Of a DNA stretch of 64,000 nt, positions 52,744-61,948 are shown piece after piece. The stretch's first letter is position 1; each line of letters starts with the position of its first letter. Both the position numbers and the translations under genes were made by a program. The stretch spans positions 1,312,001 to 1,376,000 of the forward strand of contig NZ_OY761823.1 of NCBI RefSeq assembly GCF_963664965.1. The letters are read 5' to 3'. This DNA is from an uncultured Pseudodesulfovibrio sp. GTDB lineage: Bacteria; Desulfobacterota; Desulfovibrionia; Desulfovibrionales; Desulfovibrionaceae. The notes under the pieces are model-generated. The model had not been told where the DNA came from and did no database searches. It was given only the letters and a program-made list of their open reading frames with translations.

Positions 52744-53295
52744 ATGGACGAGAAACGCGAAACAGAAATAATTCGTGAAGTGCTTGCGGGTAATCCGGGC
52801 GCTTTCGAAGACTTGGTGCGCCGGTATCAGGGGCCGGTCTATAGTCTTATGCTGCGTAGTCTCGGCAATGCCGACGACGCCGCTGATCTTGCACAGGAAG
52901 CGTTTGCCAGAGCGTACGCACGACTGGAAACATTCAAGTTCGGGAAACGGTTTTTCCCTTGGTTGTATTCCATTTCCATTAACGTCCTGCGGGACAGGGT
53001 GCGTGCCATGGGGCGGGATTTCCATGTCTACATGGAGACAGACGCCCTGCCTGTGCAGGTTGAAAACGCCGTTGATGAACGGGAGGCCGTGGAGACGATC
53101 CTTGATGGTGAAAAGGCCTTTGAAGCCGTGCTACGTCTGGCTCCGAAATATCGTGAGGCGCTGATTCTGCGGTATCGATATGATTTCACCATGCGTGAAA
53201 TAGCCCGGACATTGGGAGTGTCGGTGAGCGGAGCGAAAATGCGTGTGGGCAGGGGGCTTGATATGGTCCGGGAAGAGTTCGGGAGGAACGAATAA
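52744..53295 (+). CDS. ECF-type RNA polymerase sigma factor (183 aa)
   Basis: Region 2 at 22-85 (FEDLVRRYQGPVYSLMLRSLGNADDAADLAQEAFARAYARLETF) and region 4 at 130-180 (LRLAPKYREALILRYRYDFTMREIARTLGVSVSGAKMRVGRG). The family controls envelope and stress functions. Its start at 52744 matches the conserved start of region 2; a frame from 52630 exists but seems unlikely. The stop overlaps the next start (TAATG). The regulon is inferred to include the secreted proteins downstream. Confidence 0.93.
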   Translation: MDEKRETEIIREVLAGNPGAFEDLVRRYQGPVYSLMLRSLGNADDAADLAQEAFARAYARLETFKFGKRFFPWLYSISINVLRDRVRAMGRDFHVYMETDALPVQVENAVDEREAVETILDGEKAFEAVLRLAPKYREALILRYRYDFTMREIARTLGVSVSGAKMRVGRGLDMVREEFGRNE

Positions 53296-53864
53296 TGAAA
53301 AATATTCATCAAAAGAAATTGTCGGATGAAACGATTGCCCAGGGGATTCGTTCCGCCTCGGAATCGCGTCCTCCGGCTGATTTCGTTTCCAGAGTCATGG
53401 ATGGGCTGGAGCCGAAAAGACTTTCTTTCTGGACGAGGGTTCGGCTGTGGCTGACCGAACCCCGTTCCATGACCTTCACGCCTCTTCGCCTGATTCCTGC
53501 CGTGGCGACGGTGGTCGTGCTGTTGGCGGCAGGGATTTGGCAGTTTGACAGGCAGTACGTTCCGGGCAATGGCAATCAACCCGTTCGTTTCGTGTTTCGC
53601 AGTGACGCCGTGCCGGCCAGCAATGTGGCGGTGATCGGTTCGTTCAACAACTGGCAGGCGACCGGGTCCATGATGCGTTATGACCGGTCGGCCGAAGCTT
53701 GGGTGCTTGATATGCCGCTTCCGCCCGGAAATCATGAGTACATGTTTCTGATCGACGGCGAGAAGTTTGTCGAGGATCCCTCTGCCCCGTTGGGAAGGGA
53801 TGACGGATTCGGGAACAGGAACTCCATTATCATAGTGGATGGAGCGTATGAGCAGGCTCTGTAA
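53295..53864 (+). CDS. Membrane protein with CBM48-like periplasmic domain, candidate anti-sigma (189 aa)
   Basis: Residues 1-65 are cytoplasmic with a short helical start (IRSASESRPPADFVSRVMDGLEPK) like some anti-sigma N-termini, though there is no zinc HxxxCxxC. A membrane helix is at 72-90 (LIPAVATVVVLLAAGIW). Residues 105-185 form an isoamylase-N/AMPK-CBM (CBM48) domain: VAVIGSFNNWQATGSMMRYDRSAEAWVLDMPLPPGNHEYMFLIDGEKFVEDP. Translational coupling to the sigma factor gene suggests that it holds the sigma factor and reads a glycan-like signal outside. Confidence 0.82.
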   Translation: MKNIHQKKLSDETIAQGIRSASESRPPADFVSRVMDGLEPKRLSFWTRVRLWLTEPRSMTFTPLRLIPAVATVVVLLAAGIWQFDRQYVPGNGNQPVRFVFRSDAVPASNVAVIGSFNNWQATGSMMRYDRSAEAWVLDMPLPPGNHEYMFLIDGEKFVEDPSAPLGRDDGFGNRNSIIIVDGAYEQAL

Positions 53865-54609
53865 CCTCTTTTTCCCCACAGTAGTGCTGTTGTCGGTCCT
53901 GCTATGCGGCGTTGCCGCAACTGCGGAGCAGGTCGATTTCGAGACAATGGCAAAGGATGCCAAGGAGTGCGGTATCTCTTCCGTTTCCGTGGATATTCTG
54001 GAGACGGCTGTACATGACGGCAAGCTGTCCGGAGGTGATGCCGGACGGCTGCTTGGCCGTCTTGTGGAAGTCTGCTCGGAAAAACTGCCCGCGTTTCCGT
54101 TTGAGGAAAAGATGGCCGAAGGTTTGGCAAAACGTGTCGCGCCTGCCGCTGTGGAGCGAGTGCTTGCTGCGAAGCTTGAAGACTATAGGGACGCGAAAAG
54201 AATTTTGACTGAAGCAGGGAAAGGCGATGATACGTCCCTGCTCGTCATTGCGGGTGAAGGACTTTCCAACGGAGTGTCCACAAGTGAGTTGCGGGCGTTT
54301 GCCTCGGCCCGTGGTGAAAATGACGAAAAGGAATTTCTGGTCGGGATGGAAATGCTGTGCCTGTTGCGTCAAGCCGGATTCGATGCCGCCTTGGTCAACG
54401 ACACGTTGGATACCGGGTTTGAATCCGGTTCCCTGTCCCCTGAATGGCGGTATTTCATCCGCGTGGCGCTTGTGGCCCGGGAGCGGGGTGTTGATAACGC
54501 TTCGATCATGAAGGCCGCAAGGCAGGTGCTTGCCTCTGGCGGCGTGCCGGGAGACGTATCCATCCGTCTCGGGTTTACGTCCCGCAATATCGGCAGGCGT
54601 GTGAATTAG
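53848..54609 (+). CDS. Secreted helical hypothetical protein (253 aa)
   Basis: Signal peptide at 1-26 (NLFFPTVVLLSVLLCGVAATAEQ). The mature part is alpha-helical and rich in Ala, Glu and Leu, with no known domain. The ATG at 53848 has GGAGCG upstream and lies 17 nt inside the end of the previous gene. An in-frame ATG at 53839 also exists. It is in the sigma factor operon. Function unknown. Confidence 0.78.
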   Translation: MSRLCNLFFPTVVLLSVLLCGVAATAEQVDFETMAKDAKECGISSVSVDILETAVHDGKLSGGDAGRLLGRLVEVCSEKLPAFPFEEKMAEGLAKRVAPAAVERVLAAKLEDYRDAKRILTEAGKGDDTSLLVIAGEGLSNGVSTSELRAFASARGENDEKEFLVGMEMLCLLRQAGFDAALVNDTLDTGFESGSLSPEWRYFIRVALVARERGVDNASIMKAARQVLASGGVPGDVSIRLGFTSRNIGRRVN

Positions 54610-54693
54610 TTTTTTTGTGACCCTCTGCCTTGCCGGTCGGTATATGTTGGCATGGGGTCGATTGTTTATGACTGTGAATCGAGGAGATTGTCG

Positions 54694-55647
54694 GTGAAAA
54701 AAGTTATCGGTGCCTTTGTCGTCATGATCGTCATGATGAGCGGGTGTGCGAAAATAGTCGGGCCCTATTATCTTGAACAGGGGAAATATGAGGAAGGGGT
54801 TGAAACCCTGACGCATGAGTACCGTGAGAACCCGAATGACGCGTCCACGGCGTACTATCTCGGACGACTGTACCTTGCCCTGAACAAACCCGAACAGGCC
54901 ATGCCGTACCTCGAAAAAGCCGTTGCCGCTGATCCGGCAGACGCGGACTACCTCTTCTGGCAGGGAGTCGGTTACTGGGCTTTGATGGATTTTGACCGGG
55001 AACGTGAAATGTACATCAAGGTTCTACGTATCGAACCGAAACACATTTCCGCGAATCTGTATCTTGGTCACAACTATCTTGATCGCGGTGAAGTGAAAAA
55101 TGCACTTGGGTATTATGACAAGGTTATCGTTCTTGATGAGTTCAATCCGGAGGCTTTGTACAACAGGGGCACTGCCTTGCATGATCTGGGAATGAAGAAA
55201 GAGGCTGTTGAGGCCTGGAAGAAATTTTTGGAATATTACCCTGATGGAAGTCTGGCGCTCCAGGCCACAGAGCGGCTGAATATTCAGGGTGATTTTACCT
55301 ATCGGAATTTTATCATCGGCAAACGGAACGTCACGCTGCGGACCATGGTTTTCAAGCCCGGTACGTTTGACCTGACTCCCGAAAGCAAGGATTCGCTGCA
55401 TGTCCTTGCCGCCATGATGGAAGAGAACAAGATTCTTGATCTGCATGTTGTCGGGTATTCCGGCAACGGGAAAAAACGCGCCAAAAGAATGGTGCAGAGT
55501 GTCCGTGATTACATGTTGAGCGGGCATCCCGACTTTGACAGAAACAGGCTGCTTCTGAGTTGGTTTGGCACTCCCGAAGTCGTCGGTGAAGGCACAAAGT
55601 CCTTTACCCTTGATGATTCGGTGAAATTCATAACAGTTGTACGCTAA
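54694..55647 (+). CDS. TPR lipoprotein with OmpA-like end (317 aa)
   Basis: A GTG start at 54694 has GAGGAG 7 nt upstream; the lipobox ends in MMSGC (Cys 18). Residues 30-190 hold four or five TPR helices (YEEGVETLTHEYRENPNDASTAYYLGRLYLALNKPEQAMPYLEKAVAADP, NPEALYNRGTALHDLGMKKEAVEAWKKFLEYYP). The last 100 residues resemble a degenerate OmpA-C fold (PGTFDLTPESKDSLHVLAAMMEENKILDLHVVGYSGNGKKRAKRMVQSVRDYM). It probably sits in the outer membrane as a scaffold. Confidence 0.85.
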   Translation: MKKVIGAFVVMIVMMSGCAKIVGPYYLEQGKYEEGVETLTHEYRENPNDASTAYYLGRLYLALNKPEQAMPYLEKAVAADPADADYLFWQGVGYWALMDFDREREMYIKVLRIEPKHISANLYLGHNYLDRGEVKNALGYYDKVIVLDEFNPEALYNRGTALHDLGMKKEAVEAWKKFLEYYPDGSLALQATERLNIQGDFTYRNFIIGKRNVTLRTMVFKPGTFDLTPESKDSLHVLAAMMEENKILDLHVVGYSGNGKKRAKRMVQSVRDYMLSGHPDFDRNRLLLSWFGTPEVVGEGTKSFTLDDSVKFITVVR

Positions 55648-55667
55648 CCCTCAGTAGGGGAGGAAAT

Positions 55668-56663
55668 ATGTTTGAATTACTGAAAAAAATGAGCCTTTAT
55701 CTGGGGATCGCAGGTCTGTTGATCGTGCTGTCCGCCCCTGTGGCAATGGCCCAGGAAGACGGGGTTGATACCGGAACAGGGACAACCGACACTGGAACCG
55801 ACACTGGAACTGACACTGGCACTGATACCGGAACCGACACTGGAACGGATACCGGCGATGATACCGGCGACGATACTGGCGAGACCGAAGCTCCCTCTTT
55901 TTCGAACCCGGCACAGGCGGCAAAGGCTGATGCTCTTGCCGCAGCCGCTGCTGAAGTCAGCGCTGCGGAGACCGCAGATGCCGTAGCTGATGCCGAGACT
56001 GCCGTAGCTAATGCCGAGGCGGCCGTTGCCGCGGCCGAGGCTGCGGTTGACGCTGCCGAGACCGATGCGGACAGGGAAGCTGCCGAAGCAGACCTTGCCA
56101 ACGCCGAAGCCGCGCTTTCCGAAGCGCAGACTTCCGTGGATGCGGCACTGGCCGGTGCGGCTTCCGTGGACGTCGGAGCCATTGCCTCCATGCGTGACGA
56201 AGGCATGGGATGGGGCGAGATCGCTCATGAACTCGGTGTGCATCCGAGTACGCTCGGTCTGGGGCATATGCATCAGCAACGGGCGCAGGTTGCGAGCAAG
56301 GGCACTGGTCGCGAAAAGGCATCTGTCGGTGCCGGCAAGACCAAAGGCAATGCCAAGTCCAAAGCGACTTCCCGTGACGTCAAGACAGGCGTCTCCAAAA
56401 CTCCCGGCGTCGCCGGGGGCAAGGGCCATAATTCCATCGGCCTGAGCCGAGCCTCTTCCAAGGCCAAGAGCGGTGCCAAAGGTTCTGCTTCCGCCAACAA
56501 GTCCGGCGCGTCCGGCGGCCGTGGCAATTCCGGTAATTCCGGCAAGGGCGGCGGCGCTTCCGGTAATGCCGGCGGCGGTGGCAGTGGTAACGGCGGCGGC
56601 AAAGGCGGCGGAAAGGGCGGCGGTAACGGCGGCGGAAAGGGTGGCGGCAACGGCAAGAGCTAG
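55668..56663 (+). CDS. Secreted low-complexity protein with TG-D repeats (331 aa)
   Basis: Signal peptide at 1-28. Residues 32-67 are a run of TDTGTDTG/DDTGDDTG dipeptide repeats, 68-165 an Ala/Glu-rich coiled coil, 172-195 a short MGWGEIAHELGVHPSTLGLGH motif that occurs in other secreted proteins by my recollection, and 215-331 a Gly/Lys/Ser-rich tail (GGGKGGGKGGGNGGG). The composition is very unlike a globular enzyme. GGGGAGG precedes the ATG. Last gene of the sigma factor operon, with a terminator behind. Confidence 0.82.
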   Translation: MFELLKKMSLYLGIAGLLIVLSAPVAMAQEDGVDTGTGTTDTGTDTGTDTGTDTGTDTGTDTGDDTGDDTGETEAPSFSNPAQAAKADALAAAAAEVSAAETADAVADAETAVANAEAAVAAAEAAVDAAETDADREAAEADLANAEAALSEAQTSVDAALAGAASVDVGAIASMRDEGMGWGEIAHELGVHPSTLGLGHMHQQRAQVASKGTGREKASVGAGKTKGNAKSKATSRDVKTGVSKTPGVAGGKGHNSIGLSRASSKAKSGAKGSASANKSGASGGRGNSGNSGKGGGASGNAGGGGSGNGGGKGGGKGGGNGGGKGGGNGKS

Positions 56664-56696
56664 CCGGTACTCTATCCTGAAATATTGCATGATAAC

Positions 56697-56728
56697 GAGG
56701 CCCGCTGAAAAAGCGGGCCTCTTTTTTT
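56697..56728 (+). terminator. Terminator of the sigma factor operon
   Basis: GAGGCCCGCT / AGCGGGCCTC stem and TTTTTTT; 34 nt after the stop at 56663. Confidence 0.92.
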
Positions 56729-56814
56729 GTGGGAAAAATTCACCACATATCTTTTCATATTGATATGAATGCGTTACTGTCATGCAAATTGGAATAACTG
56801 TAGGTGAGAATTCT

Positions 56815-57810
56815 ATGACTGACAAAACCCTTGATGACGGGCTTTCGCAGGTCTATCTGCAAATCAGCCCCAATATACTGGAGAGCTTTCCGAAGTTTCG
56901 GCCTCCGGTGGCTTTGTACAAGTTTGACGAGAATATCGCGCAGGTTAAGCTGTTTCACAAGGCCGAAGAGCGGCTCGGCAAGGAGAAGCAGGCCGAGGTC
57001 GCTGATTATGCTCAGGACAGCCTTCTTTTTCTCCTGCGTGAGGACTACAAGGTCTACGCGCAGCATCTGAGCCAGAAACTCGGGCTTGTGCTCGTGGAAG
57101 ACGATCTCAGCGGACAGGAAGTGGCCGAGATATTCTTTCTTGCCTTCAAGGACCGCATGACGGACATGCTCGACCAGCCGAAAGAGGCGTCACTCAAGGC
57201 GCTGGTGAAGGATATTTCCATTCTGGCCGAGTATCTGTGGGCTGATCCGAGTCGGGTGGATTTCCTGTCCAAAGCTCTGCACAAGGACTATGATCTCGCC
57301 GTACATTCCGTGAATACGATGTTTATCGGGCTGGCGCTTTTCGCCATGGTGACCAAGGGAAAAATGGAGAAGACCACTGTTCTCAGTCTGGCTCTCGGCC
57401 TTGCCTTGCACGATCTGGGCATGGTGAACGTGCCCAAGTTCATCATCGACAAGGAACAGTACGTTGTCCGGCGTGACCGGGATTCCATTGAAAAGCATGT
57501 TGACGCGGGCGAAAGCATGCTCAAGCGTCTGGGTATCACTGATGCCACTGTAATGCAGTGCCTTTTGCAGCATCACGAGCGGCTTGACGGTTCGGGCTAT
57601 CCCCAGCGGCTGATGAATAAGTCCCTGTCGTTGGCAGGGCGGCTGTGCGGCTTGGCTGACTCATATTGTGCCATCATTGCGGAACGGCCGTATCACAAGC
57701 CGAAGTCACCCAAGGATGCCGTCGTGGCCCTGATGAAGGACCCCAAGCATTATGATCCCGCGCTCAGCAAGCTGCTGGCGTTGCTCGTCACCAAGGGGTT
57801 CATTATTTAG
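56815..57810 (+). CDS. HD-GYP domain phosphodiesterase-like protein (331 aa)
   Basis: The C-terminal half (190-331) is an HD-GYP domain: LALGLALHDLGMVNVPKFIIDKE, then HVDAGESMLKRL, LLQHHERLDGSGYP and LAGRLCGLADSYCAI. HD-GYP proteins hydrolyse cyclic di-GMP; the GYP motif is complete here. The N-terminal 180 residues are a helical region without a named domain. No membrane segment, so it is cytoplasmic. The start at 56815 is favoured over 56782, as a GGTGAG site stands before it. Confidence 0.9.
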   Translation: MTDKTLDDGLSQVYLQISPNILESFPKFRPPVALYKFDENIAQVKLFHKAEERLGKEKQAEVADYAQDSLLFLLREDYKVYAQHLSQKLGLVLVEDDLSGQEVAEIFFLAFKDRMTDMLDQPKEASLKALVKDISILAEYLWADPSRVDFLSKALHKDYDLAVHSVNTMFIGLALFAMVTKGKMEKTTVLSLALGLALHDLGMVNVPKFIIDKEQYVVRRDRDSIEKHVDAGESMLKRLGITDATVMQCLLQHHERLDGSGYPQRLMNKSLSLAGRLCGLADSYCAIIAERPYHKPKSPKDAVVALMKDPKHYDPALSKLLALLVTKGFII

Positions 57811-57876
57811 GTTTTGTCGAAATGGAGCGATGAAACGGTGAATGGAGTGAGGCCGTCCTGTCGCCGCATGTCGCCT

Positions 57877-58659
57877 TTACGCCTTTGAACCATCCGATGT
57901 CTTTTTTTTCCACCATGTCCGCATGCGGACGATTTCCTTGTTGTCTTCCGAGCGCGTCAGGCCGTGGAGAAGCGTCTTGTGTGCCTCTGATTCTTCGGAT
58001 TCGACGCAGAATGATGCATACGCGTCTCCGGCAAAGGACTCGCTGCGGAACTGGATGTCCAGTCCCATGCATCGGTGGGTGTCTTCCCATTCCTGTGGGA
58101 CGGATTCCAGACAGAATTTCGTGTAGCAGACGTTGTTGACGTGTCCGTTGATGTCGATATCCGAGCGGCGGGCAGTGATCGGGGCGGTGTGGTCGCCTGT
58201 TTTCAGCCGGGTGATGGCTCTTGTCGGAAAGAGAAGGGCGCGGTCCATGTCCGGTATGTAGCGGTTGTGCAGCACCTGTTCCGGTTTGTCAGGCCGTTGT
58301 GTTTCCCGGTTCATGGTGACCCATGCCGTTGTGGCGCGTCCGATGACGCCTTTGGCATCCTCGATCAGAAAATCGCGGTTGGCGACAAGACGCTCATTGC
58401 CCGAAGGCCATGTGGTGACGCGGGCCGCTTCGCCGAAGGTGGGCAGCCGGTCCAGCATCAGATGCAGCCGAGCCAGAAGCCAGAGATGGCCTGACTTTTC
58501 CAGATCCCGCAGGCCGAACCCCATGACGTCGGCATGACGGGATGCGATGTCCTGAAGGTGGTCGCAGATGGCAGTGATGGAAATCTCACCGTCCGGGCGC
58601 GGTTCATAGGAGCGGATGTCATAGGTGTGCGTGAGCGTGAGCTGTGTGTCGATTTTCAT
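57877..58659 (-). CDS. Acyl-ACP thioesterase-like protein (260 aa)
   Basis: Two hot-dog folds in tandem: residues 8-120 (YDIRSYEPRPDGEISITAICDHLQDIASRHADVMGFGLRDLEKSGHLWLLARLHL) and 150-255 with RRSDIDINGHVNNVCYTKFCLESVP, whose N-x-H-V-N-N is the catalytic region of FatA-like acyl-acyl-carrier-protein thioesterases. It probably releases fatty acids from ACP. No neighbour gives a pathway. Confidence 0.86.
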   Translation of the reverse strand: MKIDTQLTLTHTYDIRSYEPRPDGEISITAICDHLQDIASRHADVMGFGLRDLEKSGHLWLLARLHLMLDRLPTFGEAARVTTWPSGNERLVANRDFLIEDAKGVIGRATTAWVTMNRETQRPDKPEQVLHNRYIPDMDRALLFPTRAITRLKTGDHTAPITARRSDIDINGHVNNVCYTKFCLESVPQEWEDTHRCMGLDIQFRSESFAGDAYASFCVESEESEAHKTLLHGLTRSEDNKEIVRMRTWWKKKTSDGSKA

Positions 58660-58716
58660 ACAGCTGATTTAATCCAGCGTTCCACCTATGTAAAGCGTTC
58701 TTGCGAGTGCTGGCGG

Positions 58717-59496
58717 TTACAGGTAATTGAGGATGATTTTTCGGGTCGCGCCTTCGAGTTGGGCTTCGTCCAATGTACCCGCGAATTCATCCATGATTTT
58801 TTTTGCGTCCGGATAGTCGCGGCGCAGGCCGAAGTGGAAGGTTGAAGGCTCTCCCACGGGCAGCTCCCGCGCATGAATACGGTTCTTGAGCCCCAGCACC
58901 TTGATGGCGTACATGGCGGCCAATCCGTTGCCCACGAATATGTCCGCCTTGTCCTGCGCGATCATCTTGAATGCCTCGAACAGGTCGGGTGCCTGGGCAA
59001 TGCGGAGATATGGAGGAAAAGTTTGGCGTGCCCAGCCGTTGCCTGCGTAGTCGACCTGTCGGAAGTCCTTGAGGTCGCCGAGGGTCAGCACCTGATTGAT
59101 TTCATTGATGCGCGGGTTGTCATTCAGACAGAATATGGAGGGCAGGCTTTCTACCATGGGCTCTTCGGAAAAGAGCATGTACTGCATGCGGGCCTTGGTC
59201 GGGTTGGTGCATAGCGTGTCGCCTTTGCCTGCCCGCACCAGATCCTGCGCCTTGGGCCAACCGTAGCCCAGGTGTTCAAGCGTATACCCCATGCGCCTGC
59301 CCAGCAGTTCATCCATGCACTCCACCAGAATGCCGGTCATCTTGCCGTTCCGTTCCATGGAGTAGGGCGGGAAATTCCGGTTCCAGTTGCAGATCATGGA
59401 TTTGTTCGACGCGAGGACGAAAGACGGGGCAAGGCTTGCGGCGAGACCGGCTGTACCGATCATGGCAAGGGCGCTTCTACGGGAGATTTTGGTCAT
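58717..59496 (-). CDS. Amino-acid-type binding protein with twin-arginine signal (259 aa)
   Basis: The N-terminus KISRRSALAMIGTAGLAASLAPSFVLA has a twin-arginine motif and a weakly hydrophobic core, so Tat export is likely. The remainder is a type II periplasmic binding fold (MICNWNRNFPPYSMERNGKMTGILVECMDELLGR, then ADIFVGNGLAAMYAI). No adjacent permease, so ligand and system are unknown. Start at 59496 is preceded by CAGGTGAAG; the longer frame to 59538 places the RR too far from the start. Confidence 0.85.
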   Translation of the reverse strand: MTKISRRSALAMIGTAGLAASLAPSFVLASNKSMICNWNRNFPPYSMERNGKMTGILVECMDELLGRRMGYTLEHLGYGWPKAQDLVRAGKGDTLCTNPTKARMQYMLFSEEPMVESLPSIFCLNDNPRINEINQVLTLGDLKDFRQVDYAGNGWARQTFPPYLRIAQAPDLFEAFKMIAQDKADIFVGNGLAAMYAIKVLGLKNRIHARELPVGEPSTFHFGLRRDYPDAKKIMDEFAGTLDEAQLEGATRKIILNYL

Positions 59497-59624
59497 TGCT
59501 TCACCTGCGGGCTGAGATTTTCCGGGTAGGCGCATCATAGGGGCGGTGAAGAATTATTGCAACAATGAGAATACCCTGAGTTATCGTTCGCAGTCTGAGG
59601 ACAGTCGCTGGACCTGTGATTCGG

Positions 59625-60218
59625 TTAGATCAGGAAGTTGTTGATTCCCGTAAACACGATTTGAGCGGCCATTGCGGAGAGCACCAACCCGGTAATCTTG
59701 GTGAGTACTGACAGTCCCATGCGTCCGATGACGCGTTTTACTGCCGCAGCCGAGAAGAGCAGCAGGCCGACTGTGAGGCTGGCTGCGACAAGCGCGGCCG
59801 CTCCGAACAGATGATTCCCCATGTTTTTCATGCTTGCGCCGAGGATAAGCAGCGTACCGATGGTGGCCGGTCCCACGGTGATGGGAATGGCGAGCGGCAC
59901 GACCGCAGGATCGGTGTCCTCTTCGGCTTCCGGTGCGGAACGCTTGCCCGAAACCAGTGAAACAGCCGACAGGAACAGCAGGCAACCCGCGCCGATGCGG
60001 AATCCGTCAAGCGTGATGCCGAGTGTCGAAAAGATCGGGTTTCCCGCATAAAAAAGTATCAGTGAAATCACGAGCACCGCCAGCGTGGTCCGCAGGGCCA
60101 TTTTGCGCTGTGCATGGATTTCCATTCCTTCAGTCATGGAAAGAAACACCGTCAGCACAAAAAAGGGTGTCAGGAGAAAAAACAGTCTGATGTAAAGTGA
60201 GATGAATTCTGAGATCAT
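59625..60218 (-). CDS. MarC-family membrane protein (197 aa)
   Basis: Six membrane helices with the MarC/YhgN pattern: LIRLFFLLTPFFVLTVFLSMTEGME-like N-terminus, and PLAIPITVGPATIGTLLILGAS, then ALLVLT-type FLTKITGLVLSAMAAQIVFTGINNF at the end. The family was named after a drug-resistance locus, but its role is not resolved. The start ATG at 60218 has GATCTCAG before it and no strong ribosome site. Monocistronic by position. Confidence 0.92.
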   Translation of the reverse strand: MISEFISLYIRLFFLLTPFFVLTVFLSMTEGMEIHAQRKMALRTTLAVLVISLILFYAGNPIFSTLGITLDGFRIGAGCLLFLSAVSLVSGKRSAPEAEEDTDPAVVPLAIPITVGPATIGTLLILGASMKNMGNHLFGAAALVAASLTVGLLLFSAAAVKRVIGRMGLSVLTKITGLVLSAMAAQIVFTGINNFLI

Positions 60219-60321
60219 TTTTTAGAAAACCGCTCCCCCGCGAAGCGCACCAAAAAGTTTAGGAGATTCTCAAGAATCCTTTGTAAATGGTTCTTGAGCC
60301 GCCGGAGGCATTCTTTGCTTC

Positions 60322-61938
60322 CTATTTCAACAACTGCGCGGCGAGGGCGTCACCCTGATCGCCGCCGCCTGCCATTCGTGACAGTTCCTGCTTGATCTGG
60401 CTGTTTTCAAGGCGGTCGCAACGGGTGTATGTCTCGTCGTTGACCACTTCCTTCTGGATGAGGAAATGGCGGTCCGCCTTGCCCGCGAGCTGCGGCCAAT
60501 GGGTAATCAGCAGCATCTGCTGGCGGTCGGCGAGATCGCGGAGCTTGGCTCCGACTGAGTTGAGCGTCAGACCACCGATTCCGGCATCCACTTCGTCAAA
60601 TATGAGCGACGGCAAAGCGTCGTGATCCGGGTTGTCGGAATCGCGCAATGTGACGAGTGCCAGCAGGAAGCGGGACAATTCGCCTCCCGAAGCGATTTTG
60701 TCAAGCGGTTGTGGTGCCTGTCCGGGGTTGGGCACCCACATGAGCCTCCCGCGATGGTCTTCGCAGCCCGGATACAGTTCCCGGTTGTCGAATTCGAAGT
60801 TGACTTTGACGTGCTCGGAAAAGCCGAGGTCCGTGAGTTCATCCACAATGCGGATGGAGAGTTCCTTGGCGGCTTTTTTGCGGGCCCGATTGAGACGGGT
60901 GAGTGCTTCCTTGAGCGCTCTGGCGGCCCGGTCCTCTTCAATCTTGAGGTTCTTGAGATCAAGGGCGCAGGCGTCGAGAAAGGAAAGGTTTTCATCGATT
61001 TCGGTCTTGAGGTTGACGATTTCATCGAGGCCGCGGCGCAGTTTGCGTTTGAGTTTCGCCAGTTCGAAGAGGCGTTCTTCGACATCGTCGAGGTTCATAT
61101 TTTCGTCAGGGTCGTCAAGGTTTTTTGGACCTTTGCGAAGACGGGAATCGAGATCGTGAAGCATCATGCGTAGCTCTTCGATGGCTTCGCGGTCGTCTTC
61201 GAAACCGGGGAAGAGGCGGGAGATGATTTCCATCTCGCGTGTGAGGAGCGTCATGGCGTCGAGCAGGCCGATTTCGCCGTGAAGCACGTCGAGGGCATTT
61301 TGCAGGCATTCGCCGGCCCGTTCACGGTCTTTGAGAATTTTCTTGCGGTCCTCGAGTTCGTCTTCTTCACCGGGTTGCGGATTGACCTTGTCGATTTCCT
61401 TTTTCTGGTATTCGAGAAAGTCGCGCTGTTTTTCTATGTCGTCGAACTTGGCAAGAAGCTGTTTTTTTCTTTCAAGTACGTCGTTCAGTATGGCGAACCG
61501 GTCGTTGCGTTCGGTCAGGAGCGCCTGGTTCGGCAGGAAGGAGTCGAGTACCTCGGCCTGAAATGCGGGTGACATGAGCTTCTGCTGCCCATGCTGACTG
61601 GTGTGGACCACGAGCCGTGACCGCATGTCGCGGATGGTGGGCTGTGACGAAAGCGTGTCGTTGATGAATACCCGGCTGCGTCCGGTCTCGGCTGAGAGTT
61701 CGCGCCGGATGACGGTTTCGCCTTCGGGCAGTACGAACAGGGCTTCGACGGACGCTTTTTCCGCTCCCGGGCGTACGAGCTTGGCTTCCATGCGTTCGCC
61801 CATGAGAAAATCCACGGCCCGCAGGATGAACGACTTGCCCGCGCCGGTTTCACCGGTCAGCGTGTTCAGCCCCGGAGAAAACTCCAGTTCGACGTCCTCG
61901 ATAAGAGCGAGATTTCTGATTCTCAACAGTTCCAGCAT
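60322..61938 (-). CDS. recN: DNA repair protein RecN (538 aa)
   Basis: SMC-like ATPase for double-strand-break repair. Walker A GETGAGKSF (about 33-41) is followed by FINDTLSSQPTIRDM and a long coiled coil at 155-385, then the signature LASGGELSRFLLAL and Walker B LIFDEVDAGIGG. Start at 61938 begins MLELLRIRNLALIEDVELEF, which is the conserved start; a frame to 61989 exists. It follows the alginate-lyase-like gene by 10 nt on the same strand. Confidence 0.97.
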   Translation of the reverse strand: MLELLRIRNLALIEDVELEFSPGLNTLTGETGAGKSFILRAVDFLMGERMEAKLVRPGAEKASVEALFVLPEGETVIRRELSAETGRSRVFINDTLSSQPTIRDMRSRLVVHTSQHGQQKLMSPAFQAEVLDSFLPNQALLTERNDRFAILNDVLERKKQLLAKFDDIEKQRDFLEYQKKEIDKVNPQPGEEDELEDRKKILKDRERAGECLQNALDVLHGEIGLLDAMTLLTREMEIISRLFPGFEDDREAIEELRMMLHDLDSRLRKGPKNLDDPDENMNLDDVEERLFELAKLKRKLRRGLDEIVNLKTEIDENLSFLDACALDLKNLKIEEDRAARALKEALTRLNRARKKAAKELSIRIVDELTDLGFSEHVKVNFEFDNRELYPGCEDHRGRLMWVPNPGQAPQPLDKIASGGELSRFLLALVTLRDSDNPDHDALPSLIFDEVDAGIGGLTLNSVGAKLRDLADRQQMLLITHWPQLAGKADRHFLIQKEVVNDETYTRCDRLENSQIKQELSRMAGGGDQGDALAAQLLK

Positions 61939-61948
61939 GTGTACCAGC

